This document shows, in pieces, positions 12,330 through 23,333 of a stretch of 64,000 nucleotides of DNA (position 1 is its first letter; each line of letters starts with the position of its first letter). The DNA comes from Lineus longissimus. Lineage: Eukaryota; Nemertea; Pilidiophora; Heteronemertea; Lineidae. Position numbers and translations under genes: made by a program. The stretch covers positions 8,261,001 through 8,325,000 of the forward strand of contig NC_088308.1 in assembly GCF_910592395.1 (NCBI RefSeq). The letters are read 5' to 3'. The notes beneath the pieces were generated by a model. It saw only the letters and a list, made by a program, of their open reading frames with translations, had not been told where the DNA came from and made no database searches.

Positions 12330-15300
12330 TTATTCAACATTTAGCTTAAACCACACGTAGTTTGGTGAAACGACCATTACCTCCAGTTCGGTATCAGTTT
12401 CTTGATCATCATGAACGACGCACATGCACAAAAACAAATAAACGTAATTGTTGGTATAAATTGCCTTGTAGCTTACGTGTTCTAATCTGTGGTCAGTTTC
12501 AGACACTGCCAAGATAGCCAATGGGGCGTCGTCTCCTTGACTGATTGAAATAATGCGCGGACTGTCTTGTTCCTGCTGCTCGAGATCAAGCTTGAATGTG
12601 ACTACATGTATATCTTCAGCTAATCGAGGAGAGGACTGGAAAAAAACAAAAAATACTATGTCGACACTATTTAGCTGGTTTGGTACGTAAGTTTGACATT
12701 GGCCGCATATATCATGGACTTTTTACACGTGCCCGTCAACCTACTGAATAGCGTCTTCACAGTATTGTTATATCATGATGGAAAACCTCATGACTACGGT
12801 TGCTGGGAAAAGACATCAGATAATTTTATTTTTGCCCCCCCCCCCCCATCTCGGAATTCCGACTTCATATCCCAGAATTCCGACTACATTCCCTCTCAGT
12901 TTTAGCTGACCTACCTTGGGGTCATTGATGTATTGAAATTTTATTCCGCTATTCGGGTCGACTTTAACACACAGGCGTTTGATTTCGCAACCAGTATTTT
13001 CGGGTTTATTCCTGATTGCTGAAAGTTTATCCTGCAATAAAGAAGACAAATATAAAAATGTAAATGTAAATGATCTTACCATGATTTGAATGAGCTACAT
13101 CGAGAGACATGTGAAGAAATAATCAGAGTCATGAAATCATGCAGTGTTGTAAAGGATTTAAAAAAATCAAAAGTCAAATCGAAGTCAAATATCTAACCTT
13201 GACATAATGTCAGATGGAGGCTTTACATTCAATGTTACATGATACATCGTAGGCATATGTCTTAAGAGAAACCCAGTGTTATCAATTCACAAATTCTTAT
13301 CGTAAGTGCTGACAATAATCGGGTCATGATCGTTCACATCAACTGTAAAAAGAGATCCAGTCGTGGCACAACATCTTTATTTTGACTGATGAACGTACAT
13401 GTTGTAAAAATAAATAAATTGGTGATTACCTCTTATGCTGTTCATTGACTGGAGTCAGTAATGTTATGCAACGTTATGCAATGTTACCCAGATGCCCAGC
13501 TCACATAATCAACTACCTGAGGGGAACTCAAAACTGCTAATATTTACCAATGGAAGCTTATTCCCGACTTAGGTTGTAAGCGGGCCGTTCAAAACTCCCC
13601 ATTTTAATAAGCATTTCGTGATAGGTTTCCTTTAAGTAACCAATTTATCACAAAAAATTAAAGCCCCGCATGTAAAAATGTGGCAAAGAAGCTGAGTTGT
13701 CATGGTTGTTAGATTGATAGGAACATGTAAACATCCAGCCGTCACTGGGTGAACAGAAAGACATGCCCAAACTCCGCACCCTCACCTGTACGCAATCCCG
13801 ATTGTTTTCGAAATACATCAGTATGTGGATATCTATCTCAAGGCGTTCCAAACCAATACGCCTCACAACTGACACCAGACACCGATGCGCTTGTATGCGG
13901 TTGGAGCTACTGCCGGCGCAGTAGTCGGAGAAGTTAGAAATTTCAACGACCACCTCATTCTTCGAGACTTCGACACCTTCTGACTTGATTTCTGCCCATC
14001 CTGAAGCTGCATTGGCTCGTCTGATCACATCCAGTGACTGGTCTTTTTGCAGTACCGCACAGTGATCAAATGTCAGGCTCACTGGGCGCTCGAACGAGGT
14101 GCCCTCAGGGCCGCAATGGATCATTGAGCTAAACGCGTTGAATGGTTTGCCATCTTGCTGATGAATAATCTCGCCTTGATCCAAAGGACGAAATAAGAGA
14201 ATTTCTTGTTCCTTCTTGAGGGCGCCTTTAGGGATGTTTAATGAGGCCGACTGGTCAGAAAACGAAATTATTGCTCCTGTTAAAAAAATAAGAATACGAA
14301 TTAGAGTAAAATGCATCCTAATTTAATATTTCACCCAGGGACCGTTCGATCGTTATGTGCGTACGCATGATTTTCCAATTTTTCGCGACCCCAATACCCG
14401 TACGTACAGTACATGGGAACACATGCATCCATAGTCGTCTTCTGCCCACGTACGCAAAAGATCGTCAGTCGGTGGCCGTATGCAGACGATACCGCTATTA
14501 TATAATACGTTCATGCTGCATACTAAAACGCCATGAAACCTGTTTTTCATGCTACAAGAGTCATTCAATTACATTTTAAATCAATAGACTTAAACATGTA
14601 CGCCTCATCTTTTTCATACTTCATAGTGACTTTTTTTTTCATGTACCACGGGAATGAAATTTTCAATCATATACGAAAGCAATTAGAAAATGCTGATACG
14701 GAAAATGGGCATATATTCATTTTCTAAGATGCCCCTCTCCCCTTATTGCATAGGTAGGCCTACGTACTGAATGAACGACCTAACGTTGTTAATCGCACAC
14801 GGGCATCACATATAGTTTGGTCATCATATGGTACTTTTAGGTACCTGCCACCCGTTACAGCAAAATTTAAGATTGGGATTTTTCCGTGGGAAGTGTGGTA
14901 AGGATTTTTTTCTCTAGATAATGAACATTGTTGTAAATCTGCCTCAGGCTGGAGCTAGGATATTTTGTTGCCAAAAACGATGTCTAGCGTTGTATTACTT
15001 GCTAAGGTCTCGTTAGGGACTTTTTTGTATTCATGCGCGGCCAAGCCCTAACCATAGTTCCTAAAAAATCATTGAGCTATTGCGTCATTTTTACGCAGCG
15101 CGGTGAAAACTAATGATGCAAAACGCATACCCGACGCATAGTAATACGGTTATGACTTTTGAACACCCCCTTTCCCACTTTTCCCGAAAGTGGCGTCACT
15201 GTCTAATCGTAAAGAATATGACTGACTAGGCCAACAGTCGTTGTAATATGTAAGAGGCATTATCCGTGAGTTATATGAAAAAAAAGTTTTAATTTGTGTT

Positions 15301-15817
15301 TTGGCATAAATAATACAAAAAATACATGCAAAATATGTAAAGTAAACATGAGAGCGCACATAATGAAATCCTCACAACGGGGTTAAAGGTTTTATGAATT
15401 GTGTTCTTTATGCCAAAATACATCTCTTCTATTTAAATATTTTTTTCATATAACTCACGGATGATGCCAGGTACATATTACAACGACTGTTGGACTTGTC
15501 ATATTTTTCACGATGAGGCAGTGGCGCCACTAACGGGAAAACTGAGCAAGTGGGTGTTCAAAAGTCATAACCTAGTACCGACCCTTTTCTCCAACGATGG
15601 CCGCAGCGAAATTCTTCTTTGAAAATACGAAGCATTCCAACTTCTTGCTCTTGGAATGAGTTTCTTTCAAATCGTTAACAATAGCATACGCTTCACTCAT
15701 GGAATGAACGAATTCAGACGACCGAATTTGGTCTTCATTCGCACTCTCGTTATCTATGGGCTCTTCTCTGGAACGTTCTGGTTTTGAAGACACAGGCTTG
15801 GGTAGTGCAGTGGGTTT
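12330..15817 (-). CDS. ZU5-UPA domain protein, four exons (5' incomplete)
   Basis: Four minus-strand exons join in frame: 15817-15583, 14276-13786, 13031-12915 and 12635-12330 (1149 bp, 382 residues plus stop). Exon phases agree at each junction (phase 1, 0, 0). Acceptors are TTTCAG, TTAACAG, TTGCAG and TTCCAG. The donor at 13785 (CAG|GTGAGG) is excellent, that at 12914 (AAG|GTAGGT) good, and that at 15582 (G|GTCGGT) weak. Residues about 78-180 form a ZU5 domain (SASLNIPKGALKKEQEI, then CGPEGTSFERPVSLTFDHC). Residues about 190-300 look like UPA (DIHILMYFENNRDC to DIHVVTFKLDLEQ). ZU5-UPA tandems occur in UNC5 netrin receptors, ankyrins and PIDD1, usually before a death domain. No death domain is seen here. 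The last exon may instead stop at an internal donor (CAC|GTAAGC after LEH, or GAG|GTAATG) and continue downstream. The N-terminal exon (Ser/Lys-rich, FVHSMSEAYAIVNDLKETH) is unrecognised. Upstream exons and the start codon are missing. Confidence 0.75.
15148..15572. mobile_element. 425-bp foldback MITE in an intron of the ZU5 gene
   Basis: GGTTATGACTTTTGAACACC at 15148 is repeated inverted as GTTCAAAAGTCATAACC ending at 15572. Much of the interior is also self-complementary: CCGTGAGTTATATG near 15270 pairs with CATATAACTCACGG near 15455, and TGGCATAAA pairs with TTTATGCCA. It has no coding capacity. A TAGTA motif flanks both sides (15139-15143 and 15573-15577), although four extra bases separate the left copy from the TIR. 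Its right end lies 10 bp from the end of the 15583-15817 exon. Confidence 0.85.
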
Positions 15818-16077
15818 CTGAAACAAGCAAGTACTGATATAGTAGGTTTGTCGCCATCCAGTATAGGTCAAGTTGCTGCTTTGGTACTGACACTTTTCGT
15901 GATTTGCGTTGTTTTGATATTATCGGCCTTTTTTATTACAAAACAGTGTTTTATTTATGGCTATTGTTAACTGAAATTTTGTTAGATTTTCTCCAACGAG
16001 AGTGTGGAAAGAAAGTTATCGCGTTACCTGTTCTGAAGCATTTGATTTGCCAGCATAGTATTTGAATAGTATTTGTT

Positions 16078-16779
16078 ATTTTCTTCAAAAAATGTTTTGC
16101 CCAATTAACACAATTTGTCTGCGGGGAATATCTAGTACGGGGTTGTAATAAGACTATTCACTCAGAAGCAATCCGATAAGTTCAACGGTTATAGAATTAG
16201 AGGCTAATTTAATTACAAAAGCCCCATATATTCAAAATTAACACTAAGTGCTAGTCTTTCTAACCAGTAGCTCGTTAAACTTTCTTCTTTGATCCATACT
16301 TGGTAACACCATAAAGGAATAAACACCAGTTATAAGGGTAAATTTTTATCAAGGGAAACTTTTTGTTCAAAGTTGTAATGAATATTTATCTGTAGATGCA
16401 TCCTAACCACACTTTCTACGTTCGTTTATTTACTGACAGCCAATGTTTTAACTTGAACATAAAAAAAATAAAATTGTTCGCTAGATAATTGTTTTAATGA
16501 GTGAACTGATAAGATATTACCATTACCGTTCCGTTTCGATTTGAAACGCGACCACCAATAGTACCATCATAATCGATGATAAATCAGTGGCGTATGACAT
16601 ATTGGACTAGAGTCAACAAAATATCGAATTAGACCGAGTTGACAGGCTTGAATATTCCAAACCAATGTTTTGCGAAGTAATTAACATGCACGGTATATAC
16701 AGATCAGTGCTCCTACTTTTTAAACTTTCACAATGCGTGCATGCTGGTTTACATGTACAGTGGAACCTCCCTTTCCGAA
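16078..16779. repeat. Segmental duplication, copy A
   Basis: About 16080-16140 and 16270-16779 match 17958-18020 and 18175-18681 at high identity, with a few indels (for example a run of A in copy A and a 4-base insertion near 18300 in copy B). The middle parts are unrelated. The small matching segment contains the start of the exon-like sequence that is intact in copy B. In copy A it runs out after about 39 bases, so copy A carries only a broken exon. Copy A ends inside the terminal repeat of the AACCTC-type MITE found complete in copy B. Confidence 0.8.
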
Positions 16780-17842
16780 CCGTACTTGTAATATACTGTA
16801 GTGTATCGGTTAGGCTTTTATTTAAAACATGGTAATGAAAAGATAAATTGAAGATCCAAATGCACGTCACAAACATCCCCGAGAGCTCGGCTTCGGCCTT
16901 ACTCGGGAATGCATATTTGACGATATTGCATTGAGTAGGTCATACCCAAGGTTTCACTCTCGCAGCACGCCGTGCCAGAAGCATTCAGTTAAAATTTGTT
17001 TCACTTCTAAGCTGGCTGATGCAGGAACGTCACCACAACTCATTCGTCGATAGGATTTTGTTTCGTTTTTTACTTTTGTGATAGAGCCTTATTCGGGGAT
17101 TGAAAACTGATATCGAGATCAAAACTACATGCATAATAGCTCATCGGAACATGATTACATGATGTTTTTCCGTTATCCTTTTCTGCTTCACTGATTCTGC
17201 TGTAGGTTGTTGCGCGAAGGGCATGGGGGGGGGGGGGGGGGGTTACAGAGTTAACGAACCTTTTCCATCCTGTTTTGATTGGGAATAGTATTTGGGCAAT
17301 ACTTCTTCGGTGGTGGTGAATCTGGAATTAGGGAAACAAAAATATATTTATAAAAAGAGACATACATACATACAATCTAGAAAGGTAGTCAATAGGGTGG
17401 CACATGTCCCTAGGGTGGATGTAAAAGGAGAAAGTGCTTTTAAACTCGGTTTTTTAACCTCTCTTTGTGGAAAACACTAGATTTTTAGGGGTAGGAAACA
17501 TTAAAATGTCAACAACTAGGAATGTTTTTAGTAATTATCAAGTACACTGTTTCGACCTTCACTAAATACCCTTACCCTAAAAAGTAGAAACAAAGAGACC
17601 ATATAGGCTTGCACGAAGCCTGATAGTAGCGAGCTCTTGTGCAAGGTTTATAATCGGTCTCATTATGTTTTATTGCCCTCGATCAGTGCTTAAATGACGA
17701 GTATTTGTGCAGTGACATACATGTAGACATTACAAAGATGCTATATTTTATTTTGATACAAGTGAAATGTATCCTTAGTAGGTAATTTCCACATGGGACT
17801 GATGATACTAAAGAAGAGGACAACACATTAACTAACCATCAC

Positions 17843-17996
17843 CTTTCATTAAAAAAACTGTGCGTGTCAAAAACTCCTTGCCAAGGCTGCGTGGGATACA
17901 CACGTCTTTGCTATTGGCCATGAAGTGACCATTTCTATCTACTCTGCCTTTTGTTATTTTTTTCAAAAAATGTTTTGCCCAATTAACACAATTTGT
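17843..17996 (-). CDS. Isolated likely exon, unrecognised
   Basis: The minus strand shows TATTCCCCGCAG| followed by an open exon of 154 bp that begins in phase 0 and ends at AAAG|GTGATGG in phase 1. It encodes TNCVNWAKHFLKKITKGRVD, then RNGHFMANSKDVCIPRSLG and KEFLTRTVFLMK, which looks like ordinary globular protein. If the donor is not used, a stop follows 3 codons later. It lies on the same strand as the ZU5-UPA exons about 2 kb downstream. Its phase-1 end does not match the phase-0 start of the 15817 exon, so another exon or another gene must intervene. I do not recognise the domain. A truncated duplicate of its first 39 bases sits at 16080-16118. Confidence 0.45.
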
Positions 17997-18681
17997 CTGC
18001 GGGGAATATCTAGTACGGGTATGGGTGGTTATTACCGCAAATAAAGACAAACCAAAGCAAAGACACTTGTGTAGCATATCAAGGACACGTAGATTGATAC
18101 TCCTATGTGTGCCACATCAAAGACATCTGGAATGCATGTTTTGTTTTTGTTTGATACAGCATAGATAAAACGGTCTCGTTAAACTTTCTTCTTTGATCCA
18201 TACTTAGTAACACCATAAAGGAATAAACACCAGTTATAAGGGTAAATTTTAATCAAGGGAAACTTTTTGTTCAAAGTTGCAATGAATATTTATCTGTAGA
18301 CTGATGCATCCTAACCACACTTTCTACGTTCGTTTATTTACTGACAGACAATGTATTAACTTGAACATAAAAAAAATTGTTCGCTAGATAATTGTTTTAA
18401 TGAGTGAACTGATAAGAACTTGCCATTACCGTTCCGTTTCGATTTGAACGCGACCACCAATAGTACCATCATAATCGATGATAAATCAGTGGCGTATGAC
18501 ATATTGGACTAGAGTCAACAAAATATTGAATTAGACCGAGTTGACAGGCTTGAATATTCCAAACCAATGTTTTGCGAAGTAATTAACATGCACGGTATAT
18601 ACAGATCAGTGCTCCTACTTTTTAAACTTTCACAATGCGTGCATGCTGGTTTACATGTACAGTGGAACCTCCCTTTCCGAA
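17958..18681. repeat. Segmental duplication, copy B
   Basis: This is the partner of 16078-16779. It contains the start of the intact exon-like sequence ending at 17996, an unshared middle (18021-18174) and a shared block 18175-18681. The shared block includes ATCGATGATAAATCAGTGGC and ends in the terminal repeat of the MITE at 18660. A shorter inverted relative of the block's left end is at about 2745-2825. Related but more diverged sequence lies at 27.42-27.80 kb. Confidence 0.8.
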
Positions 18682-18837
18682 CCACTCTCAATTAAGGACA
18701 ACCTCTCTAATAAGGACACGACTTTTGGTCCCAAATTGATTGTTTCCATTCAATTTGACCTTTCTAATCAGGACACCTCTCTATTAAGTACAGCACTTGT
18801 TTGACCCGAGAGAGTCCTTAATAGAGAGTTTCTACTG
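18660..18837. mobile_element. MITE with CAGTGGAACCTC ends (copy 1)
   Basis: Ends are CAGTGGAACCTCCCT on the left and GAGAGTTTCTACTG on the right. The interior has repeated CTCTCTAATAAGGACAC-type words in both orientations. A TA precedes the left end. Two relatives are at 37971-38147 and 38871-39058. The terminal sequence, TA target and length suggest a pogo/Tc1-mariner-type MITE, but no transposase is present to confirm this. Confidence 0.75.
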
Positions 18838-19754
18838 CAATTTCTTTTTGATTGATATATAAAGGTCGATAATGTGACTACGTCTCTTCGAACAAACTAA
18901 AACTTCAATTCTGCCGAGGTTTTGGCCAACATTTCAGCTCCCACCGAGTGGTTTTGGATATCTCAAATTAAACAACGAAACATGTTGTTTTAAATGGTTT
19001 TTGACAGCTTCCACATTTTGCACCAACTCATGCGGTCGTTTGTGCATAGTGCATTTACACTGTAAAGTGCTGTACGTTTTAAATCCAGGCTACATGTATT
19101 TTAGAATAAAAATCAATTCGTACGTCTAACACAATGACCGGGTAGGTTGTGTTGGGGACCCGTCGTGTTCCGGCTGCTAAGGTCTCGTTAGGGAGTTTCT
19201 TTTTATTTTGTTTTTAAACAGCATTTCATTGGCTGATGAATTTACTAGTAAAGTACATTTAGTCTCTTCGAAAATGCACTTTTCTAATTGCTTGGCGTTT
19301 TAAACTAAATTTTCAACTACTTTATCAATTTACCCATTTTCACCAAGAACAGCTAATCAATGGCTGGTGTCACGACTAAATTTGGGTTTTATTAGGCGTT
19401 ACTACTAAAGATCTGTATAAGGTACCCCTGGAAACAGCCAATAGGGACATTCTTATGCAATCTATGTCAGGCTCTGTTTCGGTACCAAGGGATAGACCAG
19501 TTTAAATTTGGGAGATTTGCCTTGGCTCTGGTCGAGTATAGACCAGAGCAAGGAACTAATGACGTATCAAAAAATATCAAGTGTGTGTGTTATTTTTTTG
19601 TTCGTTTATTTGTTTTGTTGATTATGGTGACCTGAATGTTAGATATTTTTTGTAATTTCTAACACACATCTCTTCTATTAGAAGGAATAGACATTGCTTA
19701 TACTAGACTATACTGTATTATACATGACGCCATTGTATTGGCCTTCGGTGTGTT

Positions 19755-20148
19755 TTATGCAAGTATCAATTCGTGTCTTGTACCCCCCCCCCCCCCCCCC
19801 TCCTCAAGGGTACGACACCTTATCACCCTATAACGACATCTTAAGGCTCAAGCATCACCCTTTTTTCACCAATGCTACTTTTTCTTTCGTCAAGACATCA
19901 CCATCAACAATATATCAGTTATCACCATCATATAAAGTAATCGGACTAATTTTACTGGGTAAGGCTGTATGTTCGACAAGACATCGACACATTAGCATCC
20001 TTATTCTTTCCAGCTTCGCCAAATTTTCACTAAAGGAAGAATAAATACTACTCAAGCATCGACAAAGATTAGTGGTGATAACTTAACTACCCTTGAGGAG
20101 GGGGGGGGGGGGGGGGGGGGTACAAGAAACGAATTGATACTTGCATTA
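19755..20148. mobile_element. PIF/Harbinger-like foldback element with G/C homopolymers
   Basis: TGCAAGTATCAATTCGT begins at 19758 and its complement ends at 20145. A 3-bp TTA duplication lies on both sides (19755-19757 and 20146-20148), as expected for PIF/Harbinger insertions. Just inside each end is a long homopolymer (C run near 19783-19800, G run near 20100-20120), then a conserved TCCTCAAGGGTA or its complement. The interior has no transposase. Confidence 0.8.
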
Positions 20149-21029
20149 AGCGTACCTTCATTTTAGGGAGAACCATGATTTGTTCCTTTACTGAGCGAGT
20201 TATATAGGTCAAAGGTATAAATTTTGGCTGATGATCGAGGGGACTTCTTTTAACACGTTTTCTATTCGACGCAAATCGCGCTCGTCGAATTATATGACTG
20301 GGTTGAGTCAGAGCTTTCGGTATGTTCGTCTGCTTGGTCTGAGATATTTAGAAACAGAAAGTAAAATAGGTCATCACCACTCATAGATTTCGAGTGCAAT
20401 AAGTCTACGCGTAAATGTGAAAATTCAGGAGAACCAAAAAATATCTAAACGAAATTGTTAGTTTCAATGCAAAATGCGTCGTCAACTCACAAACTGCAAG
20501 CTAGAAGCATAAACAAGAATTTCATTCTTAAATATTCGGATTGATATCAGGAGATACCTCGTTGGGTAATACCCACAGCTTTAAACATGCTTTAATTAAT
20601 CTAGCTAGTTCCCTCCAACCTCGGCTCATGTGCGTCGTCACTGATTATTTTGAAATAAATATGACACAGTTTATTGACATCATATGATGGCTGAAATTAC
20701 TGTCGAAAAGGCTAAGAACCTTTTTACGTGATTTTGGGAGCTGAAGAGATGGCCTCCTTATTTTTCTTTCTATAACTGATTCTTTATTCATAAAATACTG
20801 ACATGAACAGATACAATGGTCAATGACCACACATGATAGTAATTACATTTTGGTGCATAAATGGTGATATGAAAACAACGGCCCTGGACAGGTATCGGAA
20901 GCCCAGGTGTTCCGGATGCGGCGGCCTGAGAACAAGTCTTGTTTGTCTCACAAGGTCAAATTATTCTATAATGTTACTCAACATAACTGACAATACTTTC
21001 CTACTTCGGACTTCTAAAATTTGCTATAA

Positions 21030-21109
21030 AAATCGCTATAGTTATCGAGAAGTAAATTGATCCCCAGACCGGCTTGTAAAAGTTTACTTCTCGATAACTA
21101 TAGCGATTT
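21030..21109. repeat. Perfect 27-bp-arm hairpin
   Basis: The left arm at 21030-21056 (AAATCGCTATAGTTATCGAG, continuing AAGTAAA) and the right arm at 21083-21109 are exact reverse complements, with a 26-base loop. Such perfection over 27 bp suggests a recent foldback insertion or a structured transcript. No flanking target duplication is obvious. Confidence 0.85.
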
Positions 21110-21450
21110 ATAACATTCTAATAGCCTGGGAATGTTGTATCTATTGTTAGTAATAACATTCTTTAATTGTCAAGCGATTTTATGCAGTTTTAGCATTGTT
21201 TTCGTAGAGTTTCCGTTGATTCCGTTGATTCCATCGATTCCGTTAAATCGACATGGCCAAATTTTAGGGGTTCCTCCTAACAGAAACCAAATCAAATAAT
21301 GATTTTTAAGAAGGGGGGAGAGTCAAATAAAGAAAATAATTTGCGGGAAAGATTTCAAGAGGGGTGCTCCTCCCAATTGTAATAGGGTGTAGAACACCAA
21401 GGTGACATCACTAATGAATGATTGATCAATGAAGGTTGACATCTAAAATG

Positions 21451-23131
21451 AAGGCTGAGACCAGGCATATGCCTGCCAACATCAATCTACCTACATGTTG
21501 ATGGTGTATTCCAATTCTCTTCTCTGTGGCGCTTTCTCTTTCCCCTGTGATCGGATCCAGGAAACCCTTTCTCGACAGAAGAAGAGCTCTTCTCAGAGTT
21601 ACTATCAAGACTAGCTGATGCTGAAATACAAATAAAAAGTACATGTAATCTGTTCTAAATAATCAAGACTACATGTTACGATGTCTGTAATGCTACATCA
21701 TAAGGACCTATGTTACAATTCTGCGTTTGTATGTAAACCAGTTTACAGTACCGGGAAGAATTTGTCTGTTTCTGCCGGGTAACACGCAGGACCGGTCAGC
21801 GCAAAGACAAATTCATGAACTTCGAAAACTGCACTAAATGTGGTCTTGTCTAGCAGCAATTTGTTTGCATGTAGAAAGCCTATTGATGGCTGAGACCAGG
21901 CATATGCCTGCCAAAATCAATCTACCTACATGTTGATGGTGTATTCCAATTCTCTTCTCTGTGGCGCTTTCTCTTTCCCCTGTGATCGGATCCAGGAAAC
22001 CCTTTCTCGACAGAAGAAGAGCTCTTCTCAGAGTTACTATCAAGACTAGCTGATGCTGAAATACAAATAAAAAGTACATGTAATCTGTTCTAAATAATCA
22101 AGACTACATGTTACGATGTCTGTAATGCTACATCATAAGGACCTATGTTACAATTCTGCGTTTGTATGTAAACCAGTTTACAGTACCGGGAAGAATTTGT
22201 CTGTTTCTGCCGGGTAACACGCAGGACCGGTCAGCGCAAAGACAAATTCATGAACTTCGAAAACTGCACTAAATGTGGTCTTGTCTAGCAGCAATTTGTT
22301 TGCATGTAGAAAGCCTATTGATGGCTAAGACCAGGCATATGCCTGCCAACATCAATCTACCTACATGTTGATGGTGTATTCCAATTCTCTTCTCTGTGGC
22401 GCTTTCTCTTTCCCCTGTGATCGGATCCAGGAAACCCTTTCTCGACAGAAGAAGAGCTCTTCTCAGAGTTACTATCAAGACTAGCTGATGCTGAAATACA
22501 AATAAAAAGTACATGTAATCTGTTCTAAATAATCAAGACTACATGTTACGATGTCTGTAATGCTACATCATAAGGACCTATGTTACAATTCTGCGTTTGT
22601 ATGTAAACCAGTTTACAGTACCGGGAAGAATTTGTCTGTTTCTGCCGGGTAACACGCAGGACCGGTCAGCGCAAAGACAAATTCATGAACTTCGAAAACT
22701 GCACTAAATGTGGTCTTGTCTAGCAGCAATTTGTTTGCATGTAGAAAGCCTATTGATGGCTGAGACCAGGCATATGCCTGCCAACATCAATCTACCTACA
22801 TGTTGATGGTGTATTCCAATTCTCTTCTCTGTGGCGCTTTCTCTTTCCCCTGTGATCGGATCCAGGAAACCCTTTCTCGACAGAAGAAGAGCTCTTCTCA
22901 GAGTTACTATCAAGACTAGCTGATGCTGAAATACAAATAAAAAGTACATGTAATCTGTTCTAAATAATCAAGACTACATGTTACGATGTCTGTAATGCTA
23001 CATCATAAGGACCTATGTTACAATTCTGCGTTTATATGTAAACCAGTTTACAGTACCGGGAAGAATTTGTCTGTTTCTGCCGGGTAACACGCAGGACCGG
23101 TCAGCGCCAAGACAAATTCATGAAATTCGAA
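21451..23131. repeat. 435-bp tandem array, about 3.9 copies
   Basis: The unit repeats with an exact 435-bp period; equivalent positions are 21620, 22055, 22490 and 22925. Copies are almost identical, with only isolated substitutions visible (for example CCAAAATC versus CCAACATC near 21912, and TTTATATG versus TTTGTATG near 23032). The unit includes the 130-bp exon-like segment described separately plus about 305 bp of flanking intron-like sequence. Near identity implies very recent expansion, gene conversion or an assembly duplication. Confidence 0.95.
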
Positions 23132-23333
23132 AAATAATCCATTTCAAGCACGAGATGCATTATAGTTAACATCAGGGTGTCTATAAAACGAAGATTGAAG
23201 ATTGCAGAATCTATATAACGCAGAGGTCAGAAAAAGGTGGAAAACTATATCACTACCATAATGGACGTAGAGCTGAAATAGTTTGTCACACATCTCCTCC
23301 GTCAGTTCAGATCGGATGACCTCAAAACTTTTC
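21491..23333 (-). CDS. Partial gene with a tandemly repeated cassette exon
   Basis: Exon A (23333-23257, minus strand) lies between CTTTCAG and ATG|GTAGTG and encodes KSFEVIRSELTEEMCDKLFQ, then LYVHY, starting after one base and ending in phase 1. Exon B, flanked by TATTTCAG and TAG|GTAGAT, is 130 bp and present four times: 22925-22796, 22490-22361, 22055-21926 and 21620-21491. The A-B join is in frame and gives A-SASLDSNSEKSSSSVEKGF, then PGSDHRGKRKRHREENWNTP, a Ser-rich stretch followed by a basic, NLS-like run. Exon B ends in phase 2, so joining B to another B produces a TAG within three codons. Only one copy can be used per productive transcript. The 5' and 3' exons are not identified. 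No domain is recognised. The hydrophobic frame of the same segment (HQLVLIVTLRRALLL) is judged a shadow. Confidence 0.5.

Larger units (their letters stand above)
18840..21445. other. Non-coding stretch between duplication and tandem array
   Basis: Apart from the foldback element at 19.76-20.15 kb and the hairpin at 21.03 kb, nothing recognisable is present. A small hairpin (CCTTGGCTCTGGTC, then GACCAGAGCAAGG) lies at 19521-19554. CTAAGGTCTCGTTAGGGA occurs at 15001 and again near 19179, so it belongs to a dispersed repeat. A minus-strand frame at 20645-20830 has no well-phased splice sites and is not called. Confidence 0.45.

Noticed and set aside
20645-20830. Candidate next exon of the cassette-exon gene (NKESVIERKIRRPSLQLPK)
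   Set aside because: The peptide looks plausible, but with the visible acceptor (CATGTCAG) the incoming phase 2 gives an immediate stop, so the join is not supported.
21426-22949. Four minus-strand frames of 72-81 codons beginning MYFLFVFQHQLVLIV
   Set aside because: The hydrophobic start is translation of the polypyrimidine tract and acceptor. Another frame of the same segment fits the phase of the upstream exon and is preferred.
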